Origin: Anaerolineales bacterium | GTDB taxonomy: Bacteria; Chloroflexota; Anaerolineae; Anaerolineales; E44-bin32 | Direction: 5' to 3' | NCBI GenBank assembly: GCA_030668545.1 | Contig: DAOUTT010000051.1 | Coordinates: 1-9,853, forward strand | DNA length: 9,853 bases | In this document: positions 1-6,730 of the stretch, in pieces | Layout: each line of letters opens with the position of its first letter | How positions within the stretch are numbered: position 1 is the stretch's first letter | Notes under the pieces: model-generated | Database searches by the model: none | What the model was told of the DNA's origin: nothing | What the model saw: the letters and a program-made list of their open reading frames with translations, nothing else | Program-made: the position numbers and the translations under genes

Positions 1-1167
1 AAGGGTTACCAGATCTCACAATTTGAGCTCCCATTAGCACATGATGGCTGGCTCGCCATAGAGACCGAAGCCGGGGAGAAGCGTATCCGCATCCGCCGCG
101 TCCACCTTGAAGAGGACACCGGGAAGCTCTTCCATCGCCAAGGGTATTCGCTTGTCGATTTCAACCGCTCTGGTGTTCCACTGCTGGAAATCGTCAGCGA
201 ACCTGATCTGAGTTCCATAGAAGAGGCGAAGATTTATACGACCGCTCTTCGGTCCATTCTCCGCTATTTGGAGGTAACCACTGGAGACATGGAGAAGGGT
301 GTCATCCGCTTTGAGGCGAACGTCTCTGTCCGCCAAGCGGGCTCAACTGAACTGGGCATTCGCACGGAAATCAAGAATCTAAACTCATTCCGGGCTATGA
401 CCCACGCTCTCGCTTATGAGGTCGAGCGCCAGAGCAATATTCTAAAAGAGGGCGGCGAGATCTCTCAGGAGACCCTCGGCTGGGATGAGGCCAGTTCAGT
501 CACAGTCTCTCAGCGCAGCAAAGAAGAGGCACACGACTACCGGTACTTCCCCGAACCCGATTTGCCTCCGCTTCACGTCGAAGCGACGTGGGTTGCGCAG
601 ATTCAATCCGAATTACCAGAACTCCCGCTGGAAAAAAGACGGAGGTTCGTTGCGGAGTATGGACTCACAGCCTATGCAGCCGGCGTTCTTACTACCGAGC
701 GTTCGATCGGCGATTATTTTGAGGCCGCGGTAGAGTCTGCCCCCAAGGTGCCTCCGGTAAAGATTGCCAACTGGCTCTCTGGCGATCTCTTCGGCCTGTT
801 AAATCAAGCTGGCATCGATTTCCCGGACAACGCCGTCCCGCCCGTTGATCTCGCCCGACTGGTTGAGATGGTCGAAATCGGTGAAGTCAACGCCACGAGT
901 GCCAAAACAATTCTGACCGAGATGGTTTCCTCGGGGAACCCCCCTGACGATATCATCCGCTCTCTCGGGCTGAGCATGATCCAGGATCCTGAGGTGATTG
1001 AGGGCATCGTTCGCCGTGTTCTCGCTGCACACCCCCGTCAGGTAGCGGATTACCTGGACGGCAATACGGGCATTTTCCAGTGGCTCTTCGGTCAGGTTAT
1101 GAAGGAGGCTGAAGGCCGCGCCAATCCATCAGACGTACGCTCCGCCTTGAGCGCTGCGCTGGAGTAG
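1..1167 (+). CDS. gatB: Aspartyl/glutamyl-tRNA amidotransferase subunit B, 3' part (5' end outside window)
   Basis: GatB is the tRNA-binding, ATP-dependent kinase subunit of the GatCAB amidotransferase, which turns Glu-tRNA(Gln) or Asp-tRNA(Asn) into the amide form in the cytoplasm. The reading frame is open from base 1 to the TAG at 1165-1167, giving 388 visible residues. The family is usually about 475-500 residues, so roughly 90-110 N-terminal residues are missing. Family motifs seen (numbered from the first visible codon) are KGYQISQ at 1-7, HLEEDTGK at 35-42, DFNRSGVPLLEIVSEPD at 53-69, RFEANVSVR at 103-111 (many homologues have RCDANVSVR) and HDYRYFPEPDLPP at 178-190. The last ~95 residues match the YqeY-like helical tail that reads the tRNA, ending in the typical GQVMKEAEGRANP stretch. 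No frameshift is seen. It is unrelated in function to the downstream operon and is separated from it by 253 bases. Confidence 0.97.
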   Translation, partial: KGYQISQFELPLAHDGWLAIETEAGEKRIRIRRVHLEEDTGKLFHRQGYSLVDFNRSGVPLLEIVSEPDLSSIEEAKIYTTALRSILRYLEVTTGDMEKGVIRFEANVSVRQAGSTELGIRTEIKNLNSFRAMTHALAYEVERQSNILKEGGEISQETLGWDEASSVTVSQRSKEEAHDYRYFPEPDLPPLHVEATWVAQIQSELPELPLEKRRRFVAEYGLTAYAAGVLTTERSIGDYFEAAVESAPKVPPVKIANWLSGDLFGLLNQAGIDFPDNAVPPVDLARLVEMVEIGEVNATSAKTILTEMVSSGNPPDDIIRSLGLSMIQDPEVIEGIVRRVLAAHPRQVADYLDGNTGIFQWLFGQVMKEAEGRANPSDVRSALSAALE

Positions 1168-1181
1168 AGTCTCCAGTGCGG
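1154..1181 (+). terminator. Stem-loop across the gatB stop codon
   Basis: Bases 1154-1164 pair with 1171-1181 to give an 11-bp stem (two G-T wobbles) and a six-base loop containing the TAG stop codon. The core CTGGAG / CTCCAG arms are perfect. No T-run follows, so it is not a classic intrinsic terminator. It may protect or define the gatB mRNA 3' end or assist a second hairpin further on. The pairing is read directly; the role is inference. Confidence 0.4.
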
Positions 1182-1249
1182 AGGGTGAGAATTGTCACTT
1201 GACCCATGTGTGCAGTGGCGCTAGGGTTCTTCTGAGAATACGTCGATGA

Positions 1250-1263
1250 TTCGAGACCTCGAA
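1250..1263 (+). promoter_or_regulatory. Short perfect dyad, possible operator
   Basis: TTCGAG and CTCGAA are perfect inverted arms separated by two bases (AC). The spacer is too small for a stable RNA hairpin using the full arms, so a dimeric DNA-binding protein site is the more natural reading. It lies about 160 bases upstream of the operon start. A six-base-arm dyad can occur by chance, so confidence is low. Confidence 0.2.
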
Positions 1264-1308
1264 ATACAACGACTGGGAAGCTGTATTTAATGCAGCTAAT
1301 CTGAACGA

Positions 1309-1343
1309 GCGGGTGCCTGAGGCAGGTGCCCGCATGTCATTTT
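1309..1343 (+). terminator. Probable intrinsic terminator between gatB and the operon
   Basis: Bases 1309-1317 (GCGGGTGCC) pair with 1325-1333 (GGTGCCCGC) to give a 9-bp stem with two G-T wobbles and a seven-base loop. A competing inner TGCC/GGCA pairing is possible. A four-T run lies at 1340-1343, six bases after the stem. The T-tract is short and displaced, so termination may be partial or it may act as a leader attenuator of the operon. Confidence 0.45.
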
Positions 1344-1352
1344 AGGAGAATG

Positions 1353-1380
1353 TTGCCAACCAGCAAGCGGATATTTGAAT
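1353..1380 (+). promoter_or_regulatory. Candidate weak sigma-70-type promoter of the operon
   Basis: TTGCCA at 1353-1358 resembles a -35 box and TTGAAT at 1375-1380 is a poor -10 box, with 16 bases between. It sits directly after the probable terminator and 40 bases before the first gene of the operon, which is where a promoter is expected. The -10 match is weak, and an AT-rich alternative (ATATTT at 1371-1376) has wrong spacing. Position is the main support. Confidence 0.25.
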
Positions 1381-1407
1381 GTGAAGTCTGTGAAACACAT
1401 CTTTTCT

Positions 1408-1413
1408 AAAGGA
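1408..1413 (+). promoter_or_regulatory. Ribosome binding site of the NuoE-like gene
   Basis: AAAGGA lies seven bases upstream of the ATG at 1421 and supports that start. The encoded N-terminus aligns in length with NuoE-type proteins. Confidence 0.7.
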
Positions 1414-1420
1414 CATACCT

Positions 1421-1897
1421 ATGGAAATACCCGTCAGTGAAATTCACGAGATCATCGACAGGGAAGCCAGCGACGAAGGCTCGATCATTTCTGCATTGGA
1501 AAAAATACAACAGCATTATCGCTATCTGCCCAAGGAAGCTTTGATCCTTGCCAGCCAGCGGTTGGGTGTGCCGCTGTCACAAGCCTACGCTGTCGCCACT
1601 TTCTACAATGCCTTCAGCTTGAAACCGAAAGGTAAATATTGCCTCCAAATTTGCATGGGTACAGCCTGCCACGTCCGTGGTAGTCCGCAGCTCCTTGACC
1701 AGATGGAATCTAAATTCAATATCAAAGCGGGCGAGACGACTCCCGATCATCTCTTCACTCTAGAGACGGTTAATTGTCTCGGCGCTTGTGCTTTAGGACC
1801 AATAGTTGTGGTTAACGATGAATACTCTGGGCAGATGACAGTCCAGAAATCCGATGCTCTCATGAAGCGTCTCATACGAAAAGAAGGATTGGATTAG
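1421..1897 (+). CDS. nuoE: NuoE/HydC-like thioredoxin-fold [2Fe-2S] subunit
   Basis: This 158-residue protein belongs to the 24-kDa NADH:quinone oxidoreductase subunit family (NuoE, HoxE, HydC, HndA). Such proteins partner the NADH-oxidising flavoprotein and carry one [2Fe-2S] cluster in a thioredoxin-like fold. The four ligands are visible as C78-x4-C83 (ICMGTACHVRGS) and C119-x3-C123 (NCLGACALGP). The N-terminal ~65 residues form the usual helical bundle with the family phrase AVATFYNAFSL. Length is normal for the family. Only one base separates its stop from the next ATG, so the two are almost certainly co-translated. It starts a seven-gene operon and probably docks on the NuoF-like product. 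Absence of quinone-reducing membrane subunits nearby argues for a soluble complex of the HydABC/Hnd type rather than respiratory complex I. Confidence 0.93.
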   Translation: MEIPVSEIHEIIDREASDEGSIISALEKIQQHYRYLPKEALILASQRLGVPLSQAYAVATFYNAFSLKPKGKYCLQICMGTACHVRGSPQLLDQMESKFNIKAGETTPDHLFTLETVNCLGACALGPIVVVNDEYSGQMTVQKSDALMKRLIRKEGLD

Positions 1898-1898
1898 C

Positions 1899-3758
1899 AT
1901 GGCTAGTATCCACACCGCCCAAGAGCTGGATACCTGGCGCGAGTCACTTGCAGCAAAAATAGACCCGGATCTCCCCATAATTACGGTCTGCGGTGGCACT
2001 GGGTGCCGCGTCTATGGTAGCGATAAAGTATGGACCGCTTTCCAAGATGAGCTAACGAATCAGAAGGCGAATGCCAAACTTAAATACGACGTCAAAGTGA
2101 CGGGCTGTCATGGTTTCTGCGAGAAAGGTCCCCTTGTGGTGATTCATCCTCAAGGGATTATGTATACGAATGTTAAAGTGTCGGACGTCGCCGAGATTGT
2201 GGGCGAGACCATCGCTAAAAACACGGTAATTGAGCGCCTGCTGTATGTTGATCCCCAAACCGACGAAGAAATTAAGTGTGAGCAGGATGTTCCGTTCTAT
2301 AAACATCAACATCGGCTAATCCTTGGCCTCAACGGGTTGCTCGACCCCACCCAGATCGATGAATACATCTCTCAAGGCGGCTATGATTCACTCAAGAAGG
2401 TATTAATTTCCCTATCCCCTGTCGATGTTATCGAAGAAATGAAAGAATCCGGTCTACGCGGCCGCGGTGGAGCGGGTTTCCCCACAGGATTTAAGTGGGA
2501 ACTCTGTCGCCAGCAACCGGGTGATGTTAAATACGTAATCTGTAATGCGGACGAGGGTGACCCAGGGGCATATATGGATCGCTCAATTATGGAGGGGAAT
2601 CCGCACTTAGTCTTGGAGGGCATGATTATTGGCGCATTCGCCATGGGAGCAAACCAGGGCTATGTCTATATCCGTAATGAATATCCACTAGCAGTGAAAC
2701 ATCTGCGGCAGGCAATCTCCCAAGCGGAGGAGGTTGGCTTGTTAGGCGAAAATATCCTCGACTCGGGTTTTGATTTCACAGTGAAAATCAAATTGGGCAG
2801 CGGCGCATTTGTCTGCGGCGAAGAGACCGCTCTCATAGCATCCATTGAAGGGCAAATCGGTGAACCGCGCCCACGCCCACCATACCCTGCAGAATTTGGC
2901 CTTTGGGGGAAACCTACCAATATAAATAATGTCAAGAGCTGGGCTTCGGTTCCGATCATCATCGATAAGGGCTCGGATTGGTACGCGAGTATCGGCACCG
3001 AGACGAGCAAAGGCACCGTGATCTTTTCTGTTGTCGGTAATATCAATAACACCGGTCTTGTCGAAGTGCCTATTGGTATTTCGTTGCGAGAGTTGATTTT
3101 CGACATCGGCGGAGGCATCCCCGACGGCAAGTCCTTTAAAGCGGCCCAAATAGGTGGGCCATCGGGAGGATGTATCCCCGCCGAGCACCTCGATATACCT
3201 ATTGACTATGAATCTCTCCAATCGCTTGGAGCGATCATGGGCTCGGGGGGGTTGGTCGTCGCCGATGAAGATACCTGCATGGTTGATTTCGCTGCCTACT
3301 TCATGCGCTTCACCCAGGAAGAATCCTGCGGGAAATGTGTGCCCTGCCGCGTGGGAACGAAGGCGATGCTGGAAACGCTCGAGCGCATCTGTGCCGGTGA
3401 TGGCAGACCAGGGGACGTGGATTACCTTATCGAGCTGGGTGAGGAAATCAAACGATCCTCCCTCTGCGGCTTGGGGCAAACCGCGCCAAACCCGGTGCTG
3501 TCCACCATTCGCTACTTCCGTGATGAGTATGAAGCCCACATTGTCGATAAAACCTGCCCCGCCAAAGTATGTAAGGGCCTGATCACCTACTCAGTGATCG
3601 ATGAGAATTGCACCGGCTGTATGGTCTGCTTGCGCAACTGTCCTGAAGGAGCTATTCAGGGAGAGAAGAAAGAAGTTCACATCATTGATCCCGCGATATG
3701 CACGCGCTGCGGAATGTGTATGAGCGTGTGCAAGTTCGACGCGATCCTGGTGGAATAG
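1899..3758 (+). CDS. nuoF: NuoF/HydB-like NADH-oxidising FMN flavoprotein with extra ferredoxin domains
   Basis: This 619-residue protein is the diaphorase subunit that would exchange electrons between NAD(H), FMN and iron-sulfur clusters. Domains in order: a NuoE-like [2Fe-2S] domain (about 20-110; C31, C36, C70, C74); the FMN/NADH core with GLRGRGGAGFPTGFKWE (185-201), CNADEGDPGAYMDR (215-228) and SGAFVCGEETA (301-311); a SLBB-like region; the N3-type [4Fe-4S] site with C477, C480, C483 and C523; and a C-terminal two-cluster ferredoxin (C571, C574, C577, C581 and C601, C604, C607, C611). This layout is that of HydB of bifurcating [FeFe]-hydrogenases and HndC, longer than complex I NuoF (about 430-450). 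C553 and C558 lie in a conserved CPAKVC segment that may bind a further metal (inference). The start is the ATG one base after the previous stop, with AAGGA at 1884-1888. In this operon it is the likely NADH entry point for the downstream HdrA and glutamate synthase modules. Confidence 0.95.
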   Translation: MASIHTAQELDTWRESLAAKIDPDLPIITVCGGTGCRVYGSDKVWTAFQDELTNQKANAKLKYDVKVTGCHGFCEKGPLVVIHPQGIMYTNVKVSDVAEIVGETIAKNTVIERLLYVDPQTDEEIKCEQDVPFYKHQHRLILGLNGLLDPTQIDEYISQGGYDSLKKVLISLSPVDVIEEMKESGLRGRGGAGFPTGFKWELCRQQPGDVKYVICNADEGDPGAYMDRSIMEGNPHLVLEGMIIGAFAMGANQGYVYIRNEYPLAVKHLRQAISQAEEVGLLGENILDSGFDFTVKIKLGSGAFVCGEETALIASIEGQIGEPRPRPPYPAEFGLWGKPTNINNVKSWASVPIIIDKGSDWYASIGTETSKGTVIFSVVGNINNTGLVEVPIGISLRELIFDIGGGIPDGKSFKAAQIGGPSGGCIPAEHLDIPIDYESLQSLGAIMGSGGLVVADEDTCMVDFAAYFMRFTQEESCGKCVPCRVGTKAMLETLERICAGDGRPGDVDYLIELGEEIKRSSLCGLGQTAPNPVLSTIRYFRDEYEAHIVDKTCPAKVCKGLITYSVIDENCTGCMVCLRNCPEGAIQGEKKEVHIIDPAICTRCGMCMSVCKFDAILVE

Positions 3759-3783
3759 AAGCGAACTATCGTACTTGGTAGAC

Positions 3784-3788
3784 GAGGA
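3784..3788 (+). promoter_or_regulatory. Ribosome binding site deciding the start of the HoxU-like gene
   Basis: GAGGA lies four bases upstream of the ATG at 3793. The reading frame is also open to a TTG at 3775, but no purine-rich site precedes that codon and the ferredoxin fold begins right after 3793, so ATG 3793 is preferred. Confidence 0.65.
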
Positions 3789-3792
3789 AACA

Positions 3793-4500
3793 ATGCCAAA
3801 ATTGACGATCAATGGCAGCGAGATCCAGGTACATGAGGGGCGAACGGTACTGGAAGCCTGCCGTGAACACGGCACTCATGTGCCCACATTGTGCTATCAC
3901 CCGGCGCTAGAACCCTATGGAGCGTGTCGGCTGTGTATGGTCGAGGTGTCTTCCCCTCCTCGCCCATCCCGACTGGTGGCTTCATGTGTTCATCCCTGCG
4001 AGGAAGGTGCGGTCATAGAGACCGACTCCGAAGCAGTGCGAAAGAGCCGAAAGACCACAATTGAGCTGCTATTAGCCGGTGCACACAATGACCCCATGCT
4101 GCTGGCACTTGCAGAAGAATATGGCGTGAAAGAAATCCGCTTCACACTTCCCGAAGAAGATTTATGTGTGCTCTGCGGCCTGTGTGTCCGTGCCTGCCGG
4201 GAGATTGTCGGGGTCGGCGCAATCAGCCTGATCAATCGGGGTATGGCCAGGAAGGTCAGCACACCCTTCCAGATTGCTTCCTCGACCTGTATCGCTTGCG
4301 GAACCTGTGTGTTGATATGCCCGACCGATGCGATTAAGCTGAAAGACATCACCCATTTTCACAGCGTCCATGGTGCAGATTCCGAGTTCGAACGTGTGTA
4401 CTGTCAAATATGCGACGATGTTGATTTGAGTCCGGTGGCTATTCAGGATGTCGATGCGTTAGTAGAAGCAACGACAGACCAAGAAGTGGATCGCGATTAA
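3793..4500 (+). CDS. HoxU/NuoG-N-terminus-like iron-sulfur subunit ([2Fe-2S] plus two [4Fe-4S])
   Basis: This 235-residue protein is an electron-relay subunit like HoxU or the N-terminal part of NuoG/HydA. An adrenodoxin-like [2Fe-2S] domain occupies about 1-80, with C34, C45, C48 and C65 (C-x10-C-x2-C-x16-C). A two-cluster ferredoxin follows with C125, C128, C131, C135 and C166, C169, C172, C176. Between them, around residues 88-112, relatives carry a His-Cys [4Fe-4S] site (H-x3-C-x2-C-x5-C); here the segment (LLAGAHNDPMLLALAEEYG) keeps a His but has no Cys, so that cluster appears lost. A C-terminal CQIC pair (C204, C207) is unassigned. No molybdopterin or H-cluster domain follows, so the protein is a relay and not a catalytic subunit. 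It starts 34 bases after the NuoF-like gene and probably passes electrons from that flavoprotein to the HdrA-like protein. Confidence 0.9.
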   Translation: MPKLTINGSEIQVHEGRTVLEACREHGTHVPTLCYHPALEPYGACRLCMVEVSSPPRPSRLVASCVHPCEEGAVIETDSEAVRKSRKTTIELLLAGAHNDPMLLALAEEYGVKEIRFTLPEEDLCVLCGLCVRACREIVGVGAISLINRGMARKVSTPFQIASSTCIACGTCVLICPTDAIKLKDITHFHSVHGADSEFERVYCQICDDVDLSPVAIQDVDALVEATTDQEVDRD

Positions 4501-4513
4501 TCCTTATCACACC

Positions 4514-4548
4514 AGAAGGGTTTCGGCGCCTCGAGCGCCTTGCCTTCT
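4514..4548 (+). promoter_or_regulatory. Intercistronic stem-loop upstream of hdrA
   Basis: AGAAGG (4514-4519) pairs with CCTTCT (4543-4548), and inside it GGCGC (4525-4529) pairs with GCGCC (4535-4539) around a five-base loop; an asymmetric internal loop separates the two stems. It lies between the HoxU-like stop and the hdrA ribosome site, 12 bases before the latter. No T-run follows, so it could instead be an mRNA-stability or translation-tuning element. It overlaps a possible TTG start at 4540, which argues against that start. Confidence 0.35.
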
Positions 4549-4560
4549 CAGTTGAACCAC

Positions 4561-4565
4561 AAGGA
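4561..4565 (+). promoter_or_regulatory. Ribosome binding site deciding the hdrA start
   Basis: AAGGA lies seven bases before ATG 4573. The frame extends to a TTG at 4540 with no recognisable site ahead of it, and a later ATG at 4630 begins exactly at the conserved HdrA N-terminus but also lacks a site. ATG 4573 is therefore the best choice, adding about 19 poorly conserved residues. Confidence 0.6.
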
Positions 4566-4572
4566 TGGTTTT

Positions 4573-6705
4573 ATGGGCGCGGACGGAAAACCGCATAAGA
4601 ATTCCCCAGATTTGGATGCATCACCCCGCATGGGTGTTCTCGTCTGTGAATGCGGCGATGAGATCGCAGGCGTATTGGATACCAACGCGCTCTGCGCTGC
4701 GGCTGCGGACCTGCCCGGGGTTGTTTATGCACGCTGTGAAGCCTATCCTTGCAGCAAAGACGGCCTTTTGCGCATACAACAGTCAATTGAAGAAAACAAA
4801 CTGGAACGCTTACTTGTCGCCGGCTGCACCCCGCGATTGGTGGAAAAACACTTTCGCGATGCGGCATTTTCCGTTGGGTTGGAACCCGGAGCGGTCGAGG
4901 TGGTCGACATCCGCGAGCATTGCGCCTACATTCACGCAGACGAACCTGACGCCGCCATGCAAAAAGCGGCAGATCTGATTGCCATGGGGGCTTCCCGGCT
5001 CGGTTCAACCAGCCTGCCCTTTCCACATACCCATACTCTACTGAACGCTACCTTGATCATCGGCAGTGGATTGAGCGGATTGACCGTTGCCAATTCCCTG
5101 GCCAACGCCGGTCATCACGTCACGGTGGTCGAAAGCGCTCAGGAGCTGGGCGGAACAAGCCACGCTTTTCAGGAGAATGCGAAGAACTTGATTGACGGGC
5201 TTATCGAGACCGTGTCAAACCATCCCGGCATCGATATTTTGCTCGATTCACACCTCACGCAAGTGGCAGGTCCTCCAGGATCCTATGATGTTTCGATTAC
5301 ATCCAGCGATCAGACGAAGACGCTCGCGGTCGGAGCGATTGTTGTCGCCACAGGGGCGAAGCCGCTTCCCTTGGATAGCAGTCGATATTTCGATCCTTTG
5401 AACGTGGTTACACAAGCCCATTTTGCACATGAACTAACAGGTGCGGCGACGTCTGGTAGCGACTTAGCAATCCAGGATATCGTGCTGATTTTATCTTCCG
5501 AAGATGGGGATGAAGACTATTGCTCGCATTTGAGCAGCCTAACTGGCGTCCGGCAGGCTATTCAGGTCAAGCAACTCAACCCGGCGGCCAATGTTACCGT
5601 TCTCTTTCGAGAGTTGTATTCAGCTGGAGAAAAGCATCCTCTAGAAGAGAGGGTTCAGCAAGCTAAGGAATTGGGGGTTACCTTCTTCCGCTACCGCACG
5701 GAGACTCCCCCACTGATCTCCGACAAGACCGTGGATATCGATGACCCCTTGACGGGACAACCCGTGCGCCTACTCTATGACCGGGTGGTGTTCGCAATGC
5801 CGCTCGTGCCTCAAGACAACTCCGACACTTTGGCTGCACTCCTGGGCCTACAACAAGACAAGCATGGCTTCATGATCGAAGCGCGCACACGACTGGTTCC
5901 CGGTCGTTATTGCGACCCCGGGATCTTTGTTGTCGGTAGTGCGCACCAACCCGTGGATACCACCGATGTGCTGTTACAAGCCTATATGACCAGCTCTCGT
6001 TTACAGCGTTTTCTAAATCAGGACTCCCTTTCAACAAGTGCTCCAGTAGCCGAGATCGCTCAGGAAACGTGCACCGGTTGCGGAAACTGCGTTCAGGTCT
6101 GCCCGGTAAACGCCATCCAGCTTATACAGAAAGATGGGATTCTTTCGCTGGCGGAGGTCGAATCTCTCCGTTGTACAGGTTGTGGAAACTGCGCGGTGGT
6201 CTGCCCGGTTAACGCCATAAGTATCCCCGGCTGGGACGATCTCGCCATCGTATCTCAAATCAACGCAGCGTTTACTTCGTCTCGTACAAAAGACGATGCG
6301 GAAGGCAGCGTCCTTCCTCCCCGAATCCTCGCTTTTGCCTGCGAATGGAGCGCTTACGCATCGGCGGACCTGGCCGGAACACTGCGGATACCTTACCCCT
6401 CCGATGTACGCATTTTACGTATGAACTGTTCGGCTCGTTTTGACCCCCAACACATCCTGTGGGCTTTGCTCAATAATGCGGATGGTGTTTTGCTGGGTGC
6501 ATGTCATCCTGGTGAATGCCATTACGGGTGCGGTAACTTGTACGCTGATGAGCGAGTGAAAGTATTGAAGCAGCAACTCGCCGATTATGGCCTCGACCCC
6601 CGCCGCGTTAGGCTGGAGTTCCTCGCTGGTGACGACGGCGAAGGGTTCGTAGAGACGATAACTGCTTTTCGAGATGATCTTGGAAGAAAGATGGTCAAGA
6701 CATAA
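4573..6705 (+). CDS. hdrA: HdrA-like FAD iron-sulfur protein fused to an MvhD domain
   Basis: HdrA is the FAD subunit of heterodisulfide-reductase-type complexes, where it carries out flavin-based electron bifurcation; MvhD is the [2Fe-2S] adaptor that feeds it. In this 710-residue protein (from ATG 4573) the HdrA N-terminal domain spans about 20-140 with Cys 25, 27, 55, 60, 85 and 117 (GVLVCECG, AGCTPRL, REHCAYIH). The FAD Rossmann motif GSGLSG is at 164-169 with ELGG following near 192-194. A two-cluster ferredoxin follows: C500, C503, C506, C510 and C534, C537, C540, C544. The MvhD domain fills about 585-700 with C590, C619, C644, C649 and C653 (GACHPGECHYGCGN). The ferredoxin domain normally inserted in the HdrA FAD domain is absent: the strand near 230-240 runs straight to VGAIVVATGAKPL. 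HdrA-MvhD fusions are known; one next to glutamate synthase genes is unusual. HdrB and HdrC are not present in the window. It probably accepts electrons from the NADH module via MvhD. Confidence 0.92.
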   Translation: MGADGKPHKNSPDLDASPRMGVLVCECGDEIAGVLDTNALCAAAADLPGVVYARCEAYPCSKDGLLRIQQSIEENKLERLLVAGCTPRLVEKHFRDAAFSVGLEPGAVEVVDIREHCAYIHADEPDAAMQKAADLIAMGASRLGSTSLPFPHTHTLLNATLIIGSGLSGLTVANSLANAGHHVTVVESAQELGGTSHAFQENAKNLIDGLIETVSNHPGIDILLDSHLTQVAGPPGSYDVSITSSDQTKTLAVGAIVVATGAKPLPLDSSRYFDPLNVVTQAHFAHELTGAATSGSDLAIQDIVLILSSEDGDEDYCSHLSSLTGVRQAIQVKQLNPAANVTVLFRELYSAGEKHPLEERVQQAKELGVTFFRYRTETPPLISDKTVDIDDPLTGQPVRLLYDRVVFAMPLVPQDNSDTLAALLGLQQDKHGFMIEARTRLVPGRYCDPGIFVVGSAHQPVDTTDVLLQAYMTSSRLQRFLNQDSLSTSAPVAEIAQETCTGCGNCVQVCPVNAIQLIQKDGILSLAEVESLRCTGCGNCAVVCPVNAISIPGWDDLAIVSQINAAFTSSRTKDDAEGSVLPPRILAFACEWSAYASADLAGTLRIPYPSDVRILRMNCSARFDPQHILWALLNNADGVLLGACHPGECHYGCGNLYADERVKVLKQQLADYGLDPRRVRLEFLAGDDGEGFVETITAFRDDLGRKMVKT
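6070..6219 (+). repeat. Near-identical duplicated ferredoxin half-motifs inside hdrA
   Basis: Bases 6070-6117 and 6172-6219 encode the two CTGCGNC...CPVNAI cluster motifs, 102 bases (34 codons) apart. By my count 39 of 48 bases match, including runs such as GGTCTGCCCGGT. The two halves of a ferredoxin domain are ancient duplicates, so this level of DNA identity suggests strong constraint or recent homogenisation. Confidence 0.6.
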
Positions 6706-6730
6706 AGATCTATCTCCGAGAGGAAACATT

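Larger units (their letters stand above)
1168..1420 (+). other. Intergenic region between gatB and the redox operon
   Basis: This 253-base stretch is the only sizeable gap in the window. No convincing protein gene or tRNA is seen in it. It holds the downstream arm of the gatB stem-loop, a 14-base dyad, a short 5-bp hairpin (1279-1283 with 1293-1297), a G/C-rich hairpin followed by TTTT, and a candidate promoter ahead of the 1421 gene. It most likely carries transcription termination for gatB and initiation for the seven-gene operon. Confidence 0.6.

Noticed and set aside
1245..1262. TTCGA-containing stretch resembling a tRNA T-loop
   Set aside because: No acceptor, D or anticodon arms can be folded around it.
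1350..1409. A 19-codon frame with a CxxC and His upstream of the NuoE-like gene
   Set aside because: The AGGAG before its ATG is only one base away, too close for good initiation, and the frame is short enough to be chance.
2742..3539. A 265-codon open frame on the minus strand
   Set aside because: It lies entirely opposite the strongly conserved NuoF-like gene, has no recognisable domain, and is a mirror of the coding bias of that gene.
1421..4500. Calling the first three genes an [FeFe]- or NAD-reducing hydrogenase
   Set aside because: No H-cluster motifs and no NiFe large or small subunit are present; the third gene ends after the relay ferredoxin domain.
1421..4500. Calling the first three genes respiratory complex I
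   Set aside because: The NuoF-like protein carries the extra N- and C-terminal domains of soluble HydB-type proteins, and no membrane or quinone-site subunits accompany it.
4540..4572. TTG 4540 as the hdrA start
   Set aside because: It overlaps a stem-loop, has no ribosome site, and the added residues match nothing in the family; ATG 4573 has AAGGA at good spacing.
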